A DNA stretch of 64,000 nucleotides from Burkholderiales bacterium. Its GTDB lineage: Bacteria > Pseudomonadota > Gammaproteobacteria > Burkholderiales > Burkholderiaceae_C. Position 1 is the stretch's first letter. Each line of letters starts with the position of its first letter. Location of the stretch: NCBI GenBank assembly GCA_028868895.1, contig JAGWTP010000001.1:62001-126000 (forward strand), in the 5' to 3' direction. Of this stretch, positions 8,525-17,453 are shown piece after piece. The notes under the pieces were generated by a model, which saw only the letters and a list, made by a program, of their open reading frames with translations, was not told the DNA's origin and did no database searches. Position numbers and translations under genes: made by a program.

Positions 8525-10597
8525 ATGTATGCCCTCTTCGAAGACGCCGGAAAGTTCCACGCCGGCCGCGTGATGCAGGAGTCCGACAGCTCGCTGCAGG
8601 TCGAGCTCGACTCGGGAAAGCGCGTGAAGGTCAAGGCCGCCAGCGTGTTGCTCAAGTTCGAGCAGCCCCAGCCCACCGCGCTGATCGCCGCCGCGCAAGG
8701 CATCTCGAAGGAGATCGACCTCGACCTGGCCTGGGAATTCGCGCCCGATGCCGAGTTCGGCTTCGCCGATCTGGCGCGCGAATACTTCAACGCCGGCGCC
8801 GGCATCGAACACCAGGCGGCTGCGCTGTTCCGGCTGTTCGAGGCACCGCACTACTTTCGCCGGCTCGGCAAGGGCAACTTCAAGAAGGCGCCCGAGGAGA
8901 TCGTCAAGGCCGCGCTGCTCGGCATCGAGCGCAAGAAGCAGCTCGCGGCCCAGATCGACGCCTGGGCCGGCGAGCTGGTGCAGGGCCAGTGCCCGGGCGT
9001 GGTTCGCGAGCAGCTCTACAAGCTGCTGTTCAAGCCCGACAAGAACGCCCCCGAATACAAGGCCGTGGTCGAGGCCGCGCGGCGCTCGCAGAAGGCGCCG
9101 CTCGATCTGCTGAAGGCCGCCGGCGCGATCGATTCGCCGTACCAGTTCCACTGGCGCCGCTTCCTGTTCGAGAACTTCCCGAAGGGCACGGCGTTTGCGC
9201 CGCTGCAGGCGCCGGCGATCAAGGAGACCTTGCCGGTCGCGGCGGTGCGCGCGTTCTCGATCGACGACTCGGCCACGACCGAGATCGACGATGCGCTGTC
9301 GGTGCAGGGCCTGGGCAGCGGCACGGTCACGTTCGGCGTGCACATCGCGGCGCCGGCGCTGGCGTTTGCGCCCGACACGCCGATCGACAAGGTCGCGCGC
9401 GAGCGCTTGTCCACGGTCTACATGCCGGGCCACAAGCTGACGATGCTGCCCGACGAGGTGGTGCAGGCCTACACGCTGATCGCGGGCAGCGAGTGCCCGG
9501 CCGTCTCGCTGTACCTCACGATCGACGAAGCCACGCTCGCGGTCACCGCCAGCGCGACGAAACTCGAGCGCGTGCCGATCGCCGCCAACCTGCGCCATGA
9601 CCAGCTCGACAGCGTGATCACCGAGGCCGCGCTGCTCGGCCAGGAGCCGGCGCCCTACGAGTTCGCGGCCGAACTGGCATTCGCGTTTCGCCTCGCACGC
9701 CACCTGAAGGCGCAGCGCGAGGTGGTGCGCGGCAAGCCCGAGATCTTCAACCGGCCTGACTACAACTTCCGCCTGGAGCGCGACGACACGGGCGCCGGCG
9801 CCGCGGCCACCGAGCCGCGCGGCACCGAGCGCGTGCTGATCAGCGCGCGCCGGCGCGGCTCGCCGCTCGACCTGATCGTGGCCGAGGCGATGATCCTGGC
9901 CAACAGCACCTGGGGCGGTTGGCTCGCCGACTGCGGCGTGCCAGGCATCTACCGCAGCCAGGCCAGCATGGCGCCGGGCGTGAAGGTGCGCATGGGCACC
10001 AAGCCGGCGCCGCACGCCGGCATGGGCGTGGCGCAGTACACCTGGGCGACCTCGCCGCTGCGCCGCTATGTCGACCTGGTGAACCAGTGGCAGATCATCG
10101 CCTGCGCACGCCATGGCCGCACCGCGGCACTGGCCGCGCCGTTCAAGCCGAAGGACGTGCAGCTGTTCGCGATCATCTCGGCGTTCGATTCGGCCTATGC
10201 CGAATACAACGGCTTCCAGCAGGGCATCGAACGCTACTGGACGCTGCTGTGGCTGGCGCAGAACCAGATCACCGAGCTCGACGCCGTGGTGATGAAGGAC
10301 GGCCTGGTGCGTGCCGATGCGCTGCCGCTGGTGTTCCGCGCCCTGGGCGCCGAGGGCCTGCCGCGCGGCGCGCACGTGCGCGTGCGCATCGCCGGCACCG
10401 ACCTGCTGACGCTGGACGTGCACGCCAGCGTATTGGTGCGACTCGACGACACCGCCGCGGCCGATGCGGCGCCGGCGGATGCCGACCTCGACGAGGGCGC
10501 CGACAGCGCCGGCCCGCTGACGCTGGCGATCGACGTGCAAGGCGACGGCGCAGCCGCCGAAGCGCCGCAGACGGCCGACGCCGCGCCCACCGTCTGA
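8525..10597 (+). CDS. RNB-domain 3'-5' exoribonuclease (RNase II/R family)
   Basis: A 690-residue member of the RNase II superfamily, which degrades RNA processively from the 3' end. The RNB catalytic signature with clustered aspartates (DDSATTEIDDALSV) is at about 245-260, preceded by a region that differs from classical RNase R. YMPGHKLTMLPDEV and TSPLRRYVDLVNQW are further family blocks. The C-terminal S1-like part is short and ends in an acidic Asp/Ala-rich tail of about 60 residues. The ATG at 8525 is preferred over an in-frame TTG at 8504. A GACAAT hexamer ends 8 bases before this ATG. It heads a plus-strand run with the TonB-like, aroE and mtgA genes. Confidence 0.88.
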   Translation: MYALFEDAGKFHAGRVMQESDSSLQVELDSGKRVKVKAASVLLKFEQPQPTALIAAAQGISKEIDLDLAWEFAPDAEFGFADLAREYFNAGAGIEHQAAALFRLFEAPHYFRRLGKGNFKKAPEEIVKAALLGIERKKQLAAQIDAWAGELVQGQCPGVVREQLYKLLFKPDKNAPEYKAVVEAARRSQKAPLDLLKAAGAIDSPYQFHWRRFLFENFPKGTAFAPLQAPAIKETLPVAAVRAFSIDDSATTEIDDALSVQGLGSGTVTFGVHIAAPALAFAPDTPIDKVARERLSTVYMPGHKLTMLPDEVVQAYTLIAGSECPAVSLYLTIDEATLAVTASATKLERVPIAANLRHDQLDSVITEAALLGQEPAPYEFAAELAFAFRLARHLKAQREVVRGKPEIFNRPDYNFRLERDDTGAGAAATEPRGTERVLISARRRGSPLDLIVAEAMILANSTWGGWLADCGVPGIYRSQASMAPGVKVRMGTKPAPHAGMGVAQYTWATSPLRRYVDLVNQWQIIACARHGRTAALAAPFKPKDVQLFAIISAFDSAYAEYNGFQQGIERYWTLLWLAQNQITELDAVVMKDGLVRADALPLVFRALGAEGLPRGAHVRVRIAGTDLLTLDVHASVLVRLDDTAAADAAPADADLDEGADSAGPLTLAIDVQGDGAAAEAPQTADAAPTV

Positions 10598-10607
10598 CCC
10601 GCCGCGC

Positions 10608-11468
10608 ATGCTGCGCAAGCTCTCGACCCTGCACATCGCGCTGATCGTGTCGTTCGGCGTCCATGCCGCGCTGCTGGCGGTGCGCATCGTCGCTCCCGAA
10701 CAATTCAACCGCATCTTCCAGGACACCCCGCTCGAGGTGGTGCTGGTCAACTCGCGCTCCGGCGAGCCGCCCGAGAAGGCGCAGGCGATCGCGCAGGCGT
10801 CGCTGGCCGGCGGCGGCGAGGCGCAGCACGGGCGCGCCACGTCGCCACTGCCGCCGTCGGCGGTGGTCGAAACCGGCGAGTCGAACGAGGAGGCGCGCAA
10901 GCGCATCGAGCAGTTGCAGGAGACGCAGCAGCAGTTGCTCGCGCAGATCCGCCGCGAGCTGGCGCTGCTGCCGATGCCCGACCCGCAGCGCGACCAGGGC
11001 AACCCCGAAGAGCAGGCCCAGGAGGAGCGCCGGCGCCAGTTGATTCAGCTGCTCGCGGAGATCGAAAAGCGCATCAACGAGGAGAACGCGCGGCCGAAGA
11101 AGCGCTACATCAGCCCGGCCACGCGCGAGGAGGCCTATGCGATCTACTACGACCAGTTGCGGCGCAAGATCGAGCAGCGCGGCACGCGTGACTTCCCTGA
11201 GAGCCAGGGCCGCAAGCTGTACGGCGAGCTGACGATGAACGTGACGCTCGATTCGCAAGGGCGGGTGCTCGAGATCGAGGTCGTGCGTCCTTCGAACTCG
11301 AAGGTGCTCGACCGGCGCGCGGTGGCGATCGTTCGGGCATCGGCGCCGTTCGGGCGGTTCACCCCGACGATGCGCCGCCTCGCCGACCAGATCGTCATCA
11401 CCTCGCGCTTCAAGTTCACGCGCGAGGAGAATCTCGAAACCACCCTCAGCGCAACCCCGTCCAACTGA
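10608..11468 (+). CDS. TonB C-terminal domain protein (energy transducer TonB-like)
   Basis: A 286-residue envelope protein. Residues 8-27 form a single N-terminal membrane anchor (IALIVSFGVHAALLAVRIV). A long helical, Glu/Arg/Gln-rich segment (about 95-150, probable coiled coil) spans the periplasm. The last ~90 residues form a TonB-type domain (GELTMNVTLDSQGRVLEIEVVR, then FGRFTPTMRRLADQIVITSRFKF). TonB proteins pass proton-motive energy from ExbBD to outer-membrane receptors, but no exbB, exbD or receptor gene is nearby, and the linker is helical rather than Pro-rich. It may therefore be a TonB/TolA-like structural protein. It starts 10 bases after the nuclease gene and ends 5 bases before aroE. 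Confidence 0.82.
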   Translation: MLRKLSTLHIALIVSFGVHAALLAVRIVAPEQFNRIFQDTPLEVVLVNSRSGEPPEKAQAIAQASLAGGGEAQHGRATSPLPPSAVVETGESNEEARKRIEQLQETQQQLLAQIRRELALLPMPDPQRDQGNPEEQAQEERRRQLIQLLAEIEKRINEENARPKKRYISPATREEAYAIYYDQLRRKIEQRGTRDFPESQGRKLYGELTMNVTLDSQGRVLEIEVVRPSNSKVLDRRAVAIVRASAPFGRFTPTMRRLADQIVITSRFKFTREENLETTLSATPSN

Positions 11469-11473
11469 TCGCC

Positions 11474-12313
11474 ATGGACCGCTACGTCGTTGCCGGCAAC
11501 CCGGTCGAGCACAGCCAGTCGCCCTTCATCCACGCGGAGTTCGCGCGCCAGACCGGGCAGGCGATGGCGTACGACCGGCTGCTCTGCCCGCTCGACGCCT
11601 TCGCCGAGTCGGTGCGTGCCCTGGCGCACGGCGGCGCCAAGGGCTGCAACATCACGGTGCCGTTCAAGTTCGAGGCGTTGCGCCTCGGCCAGCGCGCGAC
11701 CGAGCGCGCGGCGCTGGCGCAGGCCGCCAACGTGCTGCGCTTCGATGCCGACGGCTGGCTGGCCGACAACACCGACGGCGCCGGGCTGGTCGCCGACATC
11801 GAGCGCAACGCCGGCGTGGCGCTGGCGGCCACGCGCGTGCTGCTGATCGGCGCCGGTGGGGCCGCCGCGGGTGTGCTCGGGCCTTTGCTGGCGGCGCACC
11901 CTTGGGAGATCGTCGTCGCCAACCGCACCCTCGACAAGGCGCGCGTGCTGGTCGAACGGCATCGGCACGTGGCCGGCGCCGTGGTGCTGCGGGCAAGCAC
12001 GCTGCAGGGCTGCGGCACCGGGTTCGACGTGGTGGTCAATGCCTCGGCGAGCAGCCTGCAGGGTGCGGCGGTGCCGGTCGGGTTTGATGTGCTCGCGCCC
12101 GGTGCGCTGGCGCTGGACATGATGTACGGTGCCGCGGCGCAGCCCTTCCTGGACTGGGCCGCCGCGCATGGCGCGCGCAGTCGCGACGGGCTGGGCATGC
12201 TGGTGGAGCAGGCCGCCGCGGCGTTCGAACTCTGGCGCGGCGTGCGCCCCGACACCGCGCCGGTGTTGCAGGCACTGCGCCTGCGCATGAACCGCACGCA
12301 GGCGACCCGATGA
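11474..12313 (+). CDS. aroE: shikimate dehydrogenase (NADP+)
   Basis: Reduces 3-dehydroshikimate to shikimate in aromatic amino acid synthesis. The 279-residue protein has the substrate motif NPVEHSQSPFIHAEF near the N-terminus, the catalytic Lys in NITVPFKFEA, the Asp in ADNTDGAGL, and the NADP loop GAGGAAAGV followed by NRT(L)DKA. Length is normal. The gene lies 5 bases after the TonB-like gene and overlaps mtgA by 4 bases (ATGA), so it is an internal member of a translationally coupled operon. Confidence 0.96.
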   Translation: MDRYVVAGNPVEHSQSPFIHAEFARQTGQAMAYDRLLCPLDAFAESVRALAHGGAKGCNITVPFKFEALRLGQRATERAALAQAANVLRFDADGWLADNTDGAGLVADIERNAGVALAATRVLLIGAGGAAAGVLGPLLAAHPWEIVVANRTLDKARVLVERHRHVAGAVVLRASTLQGCGTGFDVVVNASASSLQGAAVPVGFDVLAPGALALDMMYGAAAQPFLDWAAAHGARSRDGLGMLVEQAAAAFELWRGVRPDTAPVLQALRLRMNRTQATR

Positions 12314-13101
12314 AGGCCTTCTGGGGCATGTTGGCGCGCCTGCTCGCGCTGCTGCTGGTGTCGGTGCTGGCGCTGCAGCTGTACTTTGCGGGCCGCGTCG
12401 CGCTGATGCGCTTCGTCGACCCGCAATCGACGACCTTCCAGCGCTCCGAGGTCTGGCGCCTGGTGAACGAGAAGCATGCGCTGGCGTGGAGCCAGCAGTG
12501 GGTCGACTACGCCCACATCTCGCCGAACCTCAAGCGCGCGGTGATCGCCTCCGAGGACGCCGGTTTCGTCGAGCACAGCGGTGTCGAATGGGACGCGGTC
12601 GAGAAGGCCTGGGAGCGCAACCAGAAGGCCGAGGCGCGGGTCGAGAAGATCAACGCGCAGCTCGAACAGCGCCTGCACAAGCCGACCTCGCAACGTGCCG
12701 CACGCCCCAGGCCGATCGTGCTGGCGCACGCGAAAGTGGTCGGCGGCTCGACCATCACCCAGCAGCTGGCGAAGAACCTGTTTCTCGACGGCGAGCGCAG
12801 CCTGCTGCGCAAGGCGCAGGAGTTCGCCATCACCTTCATGCTGGAGGGCCTGCTGTCCAAGCAGCGCATCCTCGAGATCTACCTCAACAGCGTCGAATGG
12901 GGCGAAGGCGTGTTCGGCGCGCAGGCCGCGGCGCGCCACTATTTCCGGGTCGATGCAAGCGGCCTGAGCGCAATGCAGGCGGCCCAACTGGCGGTGATGC
13001 TGCCGGCGCCCAAGCGCTTCGAGAAGCGGCCCGGGTCGGCGTACGTGGTCGGCCGGGCCGCGACGATCACCGCGCGCATGGGCGCCGTGGAACTGCCATG
13101 A
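12310..13101 (+). CDS. mtgA: monofunctional biosynthetic peptidoglycan transglycosylase
   Basis: Polymerises lipid II glycan strands at the outer face of the inner membrane. The 263-residue GT51 protein has one N-terminal membrane anchor (LARLLALLLVSVLALQLYFAG). The catalytic segment is RAVIASEDAGFVEHSGV with the nucleophilic Glu, and the second hallmark is GGSTITQQLAKNLFL. ILEIYLNSVEWGEGVFGAQAAARHYF follows. There is no transpeptidase domain, which separates it from class A penicillin-binding proteins. The ATG overlaps the aroE stop by 4 bases. Confidence 0.96.
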   Translation: MKAFWGMLARLLALLLVSVLALQLYFAGRVALMRFVDPQSTTFQRSEVWRLVNEKHALAWSQQWVDYAHISPNLKRAVIASEDAGFVEHSGVEWDAVEKAWERNQKAEARVEKINAQLEQRLHKPTSQRAARPRPIVLAHAKVVGGSTITQQLAKNLFLDGERSLLRKAQEFAITFMLEGLLSKQRILEIYLNSVEWGEGVFGAQAAARHYFRVDASGLSAMQAAQLAVMLPAPKRFEKRPGSAYVVGRAATITARMGAVELP

Positions 13102-13171
13102 ACAGCGGGTCTGCGGCGGCGAACCGAAACGCCGGGCGGTCGCTGATACCCAGAACCTGCGGGAGACTTTC

Positions 13172-13768
13172 ATGAGCCGAGCCTGGACCGAAGAGATCGC
13201 CGCCACGGCCGCCCGGCTGGTGGTCGAAGAAGGCATGGAATACGGCCCGGCCAAGCGCCGCGCGGCGCGTGTGCTCGGTCGGCAGGCGGCGCGCGCGGCC
13301 GAACTGCCCGGCAACGATCTCGTCGAGGACGAAGTTCGCAGCTACCTGGCGATCTTCTGCGCCGACACGCAGCCGGCTGAGCTCGCGGCCCTGCGCGCGG
13401 TGGCGATGGTCTGGATGGAGCGCCTGGCGCCATTGCGCCCGCACCTGGCCGGCGCGGTGTGGCGTGGCACCGCGACGCGCCTGAACAGCGTCCACCTCGA
13501 ACTGTTCTGCGACGACTCCAAGGCCGCCGAGCTGGCGCTGATCGACCAACGGGTCGACTACGAGGTCGGCAGCCGCACCGGGCCGCGCGGCGAGCCGATC
13601 GACGTGCTCAGTGTCACCCACCCCAGCGCGGCGCTGGGCGAGCGGGTGACGCTGCACCTGAGCGTGCTCGACCACGACGACCTGCGCGGTGCGCTCAAGC
13701 CCGATGGCGGCGGGCGCACGCAACGCGGCGACCTGGCCGCCTTGCGCAAGTTGCTGGAGGCCGCATGA
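13172..13768 (+). CDS. conserved hypothetical protein
   Basis: A 198-residue cytoplasmic-looking protein that I do not recognise as a characterised family. It has a helical N-terminal half rich in Ala, Arg and Glu (EEIAATAARLVVEEGMEYGPAKRRAARVLG). The C-terminal half contains the segments VWRGTATRLNSVHLELFCDDSKAAELALI and VLSVTHPSAALGERVTLHLSVLDHDDLRGAL. The run LNSVHLELFCDD is faintly reminiscent of nucleotidyltransferase folds, but I see no complete active-site motif. It is preceded by GGGAGA 12 bases before the ATG. It overlaps the TlpA-like gene by 4 bases, so it may act with that redox protein or simply share its transcript. Confidence 0.7.
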   Translation: MSRAWTEEIAATAARLVVEEGMEYGPAKRRAARVLGRQAARAAELPGNDLVEDEVRSYLAIFCADTQPAELAALRAVAMVWMERLAPLRPHLAGAVWRGTATRLNSVHLELFCDDSKAAELALIDQRVDYEVGSRTGPRGEPIDVLSVTHPSAALGERVTLHLSVLDHDDLRGALKPDGGGRTQRGDLAALRKLLEAA

Positions 13769-14283
13769 GGCGCCGCATCGCGCTGGCGGCCGGAGTGGCC
13801 GCGACGGCGGCCGCGGCGGGCGTGGGCAGCGCGTGGTGGCACTTGCGCCTGGCAGCGCCGGGTGCGACGGACGAGTTCTGGCCGCTGAACTTCGAGACGC
13901 CGCAGGGCGGTCGCCTCGAACTGGCAGGGCTGCGTGGCAAGCCGCTGCTGCTGAACTTCTGGGCCACCTGGTGCCCGCCGTGCGTGCGCGAAATGCCCTT
14001 GCTCGACCGCTTCTCGCATGACCAGCGCACGTCCGGCTGGCAGGTGCTGGGACTGGCGATCGACCACCGCGACCCGGTGCTCGAGTTCCTGAGCCGGCAC
14101 CCGGTCGGCTACCCGATCGGGCTGGCCGGCGCGGACGGCGTCGGGCTGGCACGCAGGCTCGGCAACACGCAGGGTGCGTTGCCGTTCTCGGTGATCTTCG
14201 ACCGCGCCGGCACCATCGTCGACCGCAAGCTCGGCGCGATCCAGCCCGAAGATTTCACGCGCTGGGTAGCCACCGTGGGCTGA
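13765..14283 (+). CDS. TlpA/ResA-like thiol-disulfide reductase
   Basis: A 172-residue thioredoxin-fold protein of the TlpA/ResA type. The N-terminus (RRRIALAAGVAATAAAAGVGSAWWHLRL) is a signal or anchor sequence that places the fold in the periplasm. The active site is WATWCPPC, followed by the EMPLL helix, and the cis-Pro loop is GALPFSVIFD. Such proteins reduce disulfides in apocytochromes c or other envelope targets. The start at 13765 is fixed by the ATGA overlap with the upstream gene; longer frames upstream would not encode a signal peptide. Confidence 0.88.
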   Translation: MRRRIALAAGVAATAAAAGVGSAWWHLRLAAPGATDEFWPLNFETPQGGRLELAGLRGKPLLLNFWATWCPPCVREMPLLDRFSHDQRTSGWQVLGLAIDHRDPVLEFLSRHPVGYPIGLAGADGVGLARRLGNTQGALPFSVIFDRAGTIVDRKLGAIQPEDFTRWVATVG

Positions 14284-14607
14284 CATGGCGTGTTTCGGCA
14301 GCCGCACTGCGCAAATGCCGGACCGAGATTCCGCGCTTGTCAATTGCCGGCAACGCACCGCAAGTCGCGTAAAGTACGCGTCTTCTTCATTGCAACAAGT
14401 GCGAGAGTGCCGAGTCGGCAAACCACGGGAAACCGCCGATCGCGATCGTCGAGCGTGTCCGCGGCAGGAAGGGATCGCGGCGTTGAAGATGAAGATCGAT
14501 GCAGAACCCGGCCGAATTCGCGCAGTTGAGGTCGGCCGACCGGTACCGCCTCACCTTGCCTTGTACACCGCCCGATCGGCGGCCTATCGACAGGACTCGA
14601 ACACACC
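14284..14607 (+). other. 324-base intergenic leader before accB
   Basis: No gene is supported here. The stretch is less GC-rich than its surroundings in places (tcttcttcattgcaaca) and probably carries the accBC promoter and a long 5' leader. A TAAAGT hexamer at 14370-14375 is a weak -10 candidate without a properly spaced -35. In many Burkholderiales aroQ occupies this position between a TlpA-like gene and accB; I see no AroQ reading frame in any phase. Confidence 0.5.
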
Positions 14608-15057
14608 ATGGACCTTCGCAAGCTGAAGACGCTGATCGACCTCGTTTCGGAATCGAACATCTCGGAGCTCGAAATCACCGAGGCCGACGGCAAGGTGCGC
14701 ATCGTCAAGGCGGACGCCGCTGCGCCGGCTCACGCTGCACCACCGGCAGGATTCGCACCTGCGGCGCCCGCCGCATCCGCTGCGCCGCCCGCGCCGGTGG
14801 CGCAGGCAGCGCCGGTCGACCCGGGCCACACGGTGAAGTCACCGATGGTCGGCACCTTCTATCGCTCGGCCAACCCGGGCTCGAAACCGTTCGTCGAGAT
14901 CGGCGACGAGATCAAGGAAGGCGCGCCGATCTGCATCATCGAAGCAATGAAGATCATGAACGAGATCGAGGCCGACCGGTCGGGCAAGGTCACGCGCATC
15001 CTGTGCGAGAACGGCCAGGCGGTGGAGTTCGGGCAGCCGCTGTTCATCATCGAATAG
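14608..15057 (+). CDS. accB: biotin carboxyl carrier protein of acetyl-CoA carboxylase
   Basis: Carries the biotin that shuttles carboxyl groups between AccC and the carboxyltransferase in the first step of fatty acid synthesis. The 149-residue protein has an N-terminal helical part (LRKLKTLIDLVSESNISELEI), an Ala/Pro linker at about 40-70, and the biotinyl domain with the biotinylation Lys in EAMKIMNEIEAD. Length and layout are normal. A short open frame that imitates the AccC start follows 10 bases later, and accC itself begins at 15181. Confidence 0.97.
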   Translation: MDLRKLKTLIDLVSESNISELEITEADGKVRIVKADAAAPAHAAPPAGFAPAAPAASAAPPAPVAQAAPVDPGHTVKSPMVGTFYRSANPGSKPFVEIGDEIKEGAPICIIEAMKIMNEIEADRSGKVTRILCENGQAVEFGQPLFIIE

Positions 15058-15067
15058 GGCGCCTCGT

Positions 15068-15169
15068 ATGTTCAAGAAACTTCTGAGCGCCAACCGAGGC
15101 GAAAACGCCGCCGGCGGCGTTTCGGCGCAGCCACATCGCGCCGCGAGTGCAGCTCGCAAGGGCGATTGA
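15068..15169 (+). other. 33-codon open frame mimicking the accC start (partial duplication)
   Basis: An intact small reading frame lies between accB and accC. Its first 42 bases match the first 42 bases of accC at 38 positions, offset by exactly 113 bases. The peptide begins [14 protein letters not shown] where AccC has [14 protein letters not shown]; every Ile codon of the original is altered (to Leu, Ser and Asn). After residue 14 the similarity stops, and the frame continues as an Ala/Arg-rich tail to a TGA. That TGA is 11 bases before the accC ATG. It may be a decaying duplication, a leader peptide that couples AccC translation to AccB, or both. I do not recognise it as a described gene. 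Confidence 0.6.
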
Positions 15170-15180
15170 GCCGAGGCACC

Positions 15181-16530
15181 ATGTTCAAGAAAATTCTCAT
15201 CGCCAACCGAGGCGAAATCGCCCTTCGCATCCAGCGCGCCTGCCGCGAGCTCGGCGTCAAATCGGTCGTGGTCTATTCCGAGGCCGACCGCGACGCCAAG
15301 TACGTGCGCCTGGCCGACGAGGCCGTGTGCATCGGCCCGGCCGCCTCGGCGCAGAGCTACCTCAACATGCCGGCGATCATCTCGACCGCCGAAGTCACCG
15401 ACGCCGAGGCCATCCACCCGGGCTACGGCTTTCTGTCCGAGAACGCCGACTTCGCCGAGCGCGTCGAGCGCAGCGGCTTCACCTTCATCGGGCCGACCTC
15501 GGCATCGATCCGGCTGATGGGCGACAAGGTCTCGGCCAAGCAGACCATGATCAAGGCCGGCGTGCCGTGCGTACCGGGCTCCGAAGGCGCGCTGCCCGAG
15601 GACCCGAAGGAGATCATCAAGGCCGGTCGCGCGGTCGGCTACCCGGTCATCATCAAGGCCTCGGGCGGCGGTGGCGGGCGCGGCATGCGGGTGGTGCACA
15701 CCGAGGCGGCGCTGATCCACGCGGTGCAGACCACCCGTGCCGAGGCCGGCGCGGCGTTCGGCAACCCGGCCGTGTACATGGAGAAGTTTCTCGAGAACCC
15801 GCGCCACATCGAGATCCAGGTGCTGGCCGACGAGCACAAGAACGCGGTCTGGCTCGGCGAGCGCGACTGCTCGATGCAGCGCCGGCATCAGAAGATCCTC
15901 GAAGAGGCGCCGGCTCCTGGCATCGCGCGCCGCGTGATCGAGCGCATCGGCGAGCGCTGCGCGGCGGCCTGCAAGAAGATGGGCTACCGCGGCGCCGGCA
16001 CGTTCGAGTTCCTGTACGAGAACGGCGAGTTCTTCTTCATCGAGATGAACACGCGCGTGCAGGTCGAGCACCCGGTCACGGAGATGGTGACCGGCATCGA
16101 CATCGTGCAGATGCAGATCCGCATCGCCGCGGGCGAAAAGCTGCCGTTCACGCAGCGCAACATCCAGATGCGCGGGCACGCGATCGAGTGCCGCGTCAAC
16201 GCCGAAGACCCGTACAAGTTCACGCCCTCGCCGGGGCGCATCACGATGTGGCACCCGCCCGGCGGCCCGGGGGTGCGGGTCGATTCGCACGCCTACACCA
16301 ACTACTTCGTGCCGCCCAACTACGACTCGATGATCGGCAAGATCATCGTCCACGGCGACACCCGCGAGCAGGCGCTGGCGCGCATGCGCATCGCACTGTC
16401 GGAAACGGTGGTCGAAGGCATCCTGACCAACATCGCGCTGCACCGCGAGTTGATGGTCGACGCCAAGTTCATCGAAGGCGGCACCAGCATCCACTACCTC
16501 GAAGGCTGGCTCACCCAGCACAAGCGCTGA
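15181..16530 (+). CDS. accC: biotin carboxylase subunit of acetyl-CoA carboxylase
   Basis: Carboxylates biotin on AccB using ATP and bicarbonate. The 449-residue ATP-grasp enzyme starts [14 protein letters not shown]. It has the Gly-rich ATP loop ([13 protein letters not shown]), HIEIQVLAD, the metal and active-site block [18 protein letters not shown], and ends in the biotin carboxylase C-terminal domain ([13 protein letters not shown]). The ATG at 15181 is chosen over an in-frame TTG at 15166, because GAGG lies 5 bases before it and the N-terminus then matches the family. It sits 123 bases after accB with the partial copy of its own start in between. Confidence 0.98.
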   Translation: MFKKILIANRGEIALRIQRACRELGVKSVVVYSEADRDAKYVRLADEAVCIGPAASAQSYLNMPAIISTAEVTDAEAIHPGYGFLSENADFAERVERSGFTFIGPTSASIRLMGDKVSAKQTMIKAGVPCVPGSEGALPEDPKEIIKAGRAVGYPVIIKASGGGGGRGMRVVHTEAALIHAVQTTRAEAGAAFGNPAVYMEKFLENPRHIEIQVLADEHKNAVWLGERDCSMQRRHQKILEEAPAPGIARRVIERIGERCAAACKKMGYRGAGTFEFLYENGEFFFIEMNTRVQVEHPVTEMVTGIDIVQMQIRIAAGEKLPFTQRNIQMRGHAIECRVNAEDPYKFTPSPGRITMWHPPGGPGVRVDSHAYTNYFVPPNYDSMIGKIIVHGDTREQALARMRIALSETVVEGILTNIALHRELMVDAKFIEGGTSIHYLEGWLTQHKR

Positions 16531-16531
16531 C

Positions 16532-17434
16532 GTGGTCGAGTTGCTGCTGCTGGCGCCGCAAGACCGCGTCGAATCCGTCTCCGACGCGCTGATCGACGAG
16601 CTCGAGGCCTTGTCGGTTTCGGTCGAGGACGCCGACGCCGACACCGCGGCCGAGCAGCCGCTGTTCGGCGAGCCCGGGATGCCCGCGCCGGGCCCCGGCT
16701 GGCGCCGCTCGACGCTGCGCGCGCTGTTCGCCGACGCGGCGCTGGCCGCCGACGCCGCGACGCTGCTGCTCGCCCAGGACTGGGCGGCCGACGTGCACGT
16801 GCAGTCGATCACCCCCGTGGTCGAGCAGGACTGGGTGCGCCTGACCCAGGCGCAGTTCGCGCCGGTGCCGGTCACGCCCGAGTTCTGGATCGTGCCGAGC
16901 TGGCACGAACCTCCCGCCGAGGCGGTGCGCGTGATCCGCCTCGACCCCGGCCTGGCCTTCGGCACCGGCACCCACCCGACCACCCGCATGTGCCTGCGCT
17001 GGACTGCGCGCCAGGATCCGGCCCGCCGGGCGCGCTGGACGCGCGTGCTCGACTACGGCTGCGGCTCCGGCATCCTGGCGATCGGCGCGGCACTGCACGG
17101 CGCGAGCGGAATCGATGCGGTCGACATCGACCCGGCGGCGGTCGAGGCGACGCAGGCCAATGCGCGCACCAACGGCGTCACGCTCGACGCCGGCCTGCCC
17201 GACGCCGCGCACGGCGCCTATGCGCTGGTCTACGCCAACATCCTGGCGTCGCCGCTGAAGCTGCTCGCGCCGTTGCTGTGCGGGCATGTCGCCGCCGGCG
17301 GCGACCTGGTGCTGGCAGGCATCCTGGACCGCCAGGCCGACGAACTGATGGCCGCCTACGCGCCGTGGCTGGCGCTGCAGGTCACCGACACCGAAGACGG
17401 CTGGATCCTGATGACGGCCCGCCGACCCGGGTGA
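16532..17434 (+). CDS. prmA: ribosomal protein L11 methyltransferase
   Basis: Trimethylates ribosomal protein L11 using S-adenosylmethionine. The 300-residue protein has the N-terminal substrate-binding domain and then the hallmark LDPGLAFGTGTHPTTRMCL. The SAM-binding motif LDYGCGSGILAIGAA, the VDIDPAAVEATQANA strand and the YANILASPLKLL motif follow. The start is a GTG at 16532, one base after the accC stop. The Burkholderiales accB-accC-prmA order is kept. Confidence 0.96.
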   Translation: MVELLLLAPQDRVESVSDALIDELEALSVSVEDADADTAAEQPLFGEPGMPAPGPGWRRSTLRALFADAALAADAATLLLAQDWAADVHVQSITPVVEQDWVRLTQAQFAPVPVTPEFWIVPSWHEPPAEAVRVIRLDPGLAFGTGTHPTTRMCLRWTARQDPARRARWTRVLDYGCGSGILAIGAALHGASGIDAVDIDPAAVEATQANARTNGVTLDAGLPDAAHGAYALVYANILASPLKLLAPLLCGHVAAGGDLVLAGILDRQADELMAAYAPWLALQVTDTEDGWILMTARRPG

Positions 17435-17453
17435 CGTGACGCGCGAGTCGACC

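Noticed and set aside
7943..11002. 1019-codon minus-strand frame opposite scpA, the RNB nuclease and the TonB-like gene
   Set aside because: Composition is typical of a complementary-strand artefact (His/Arg/Gly-rich), and all three plus-strand genes have clear family motifs.
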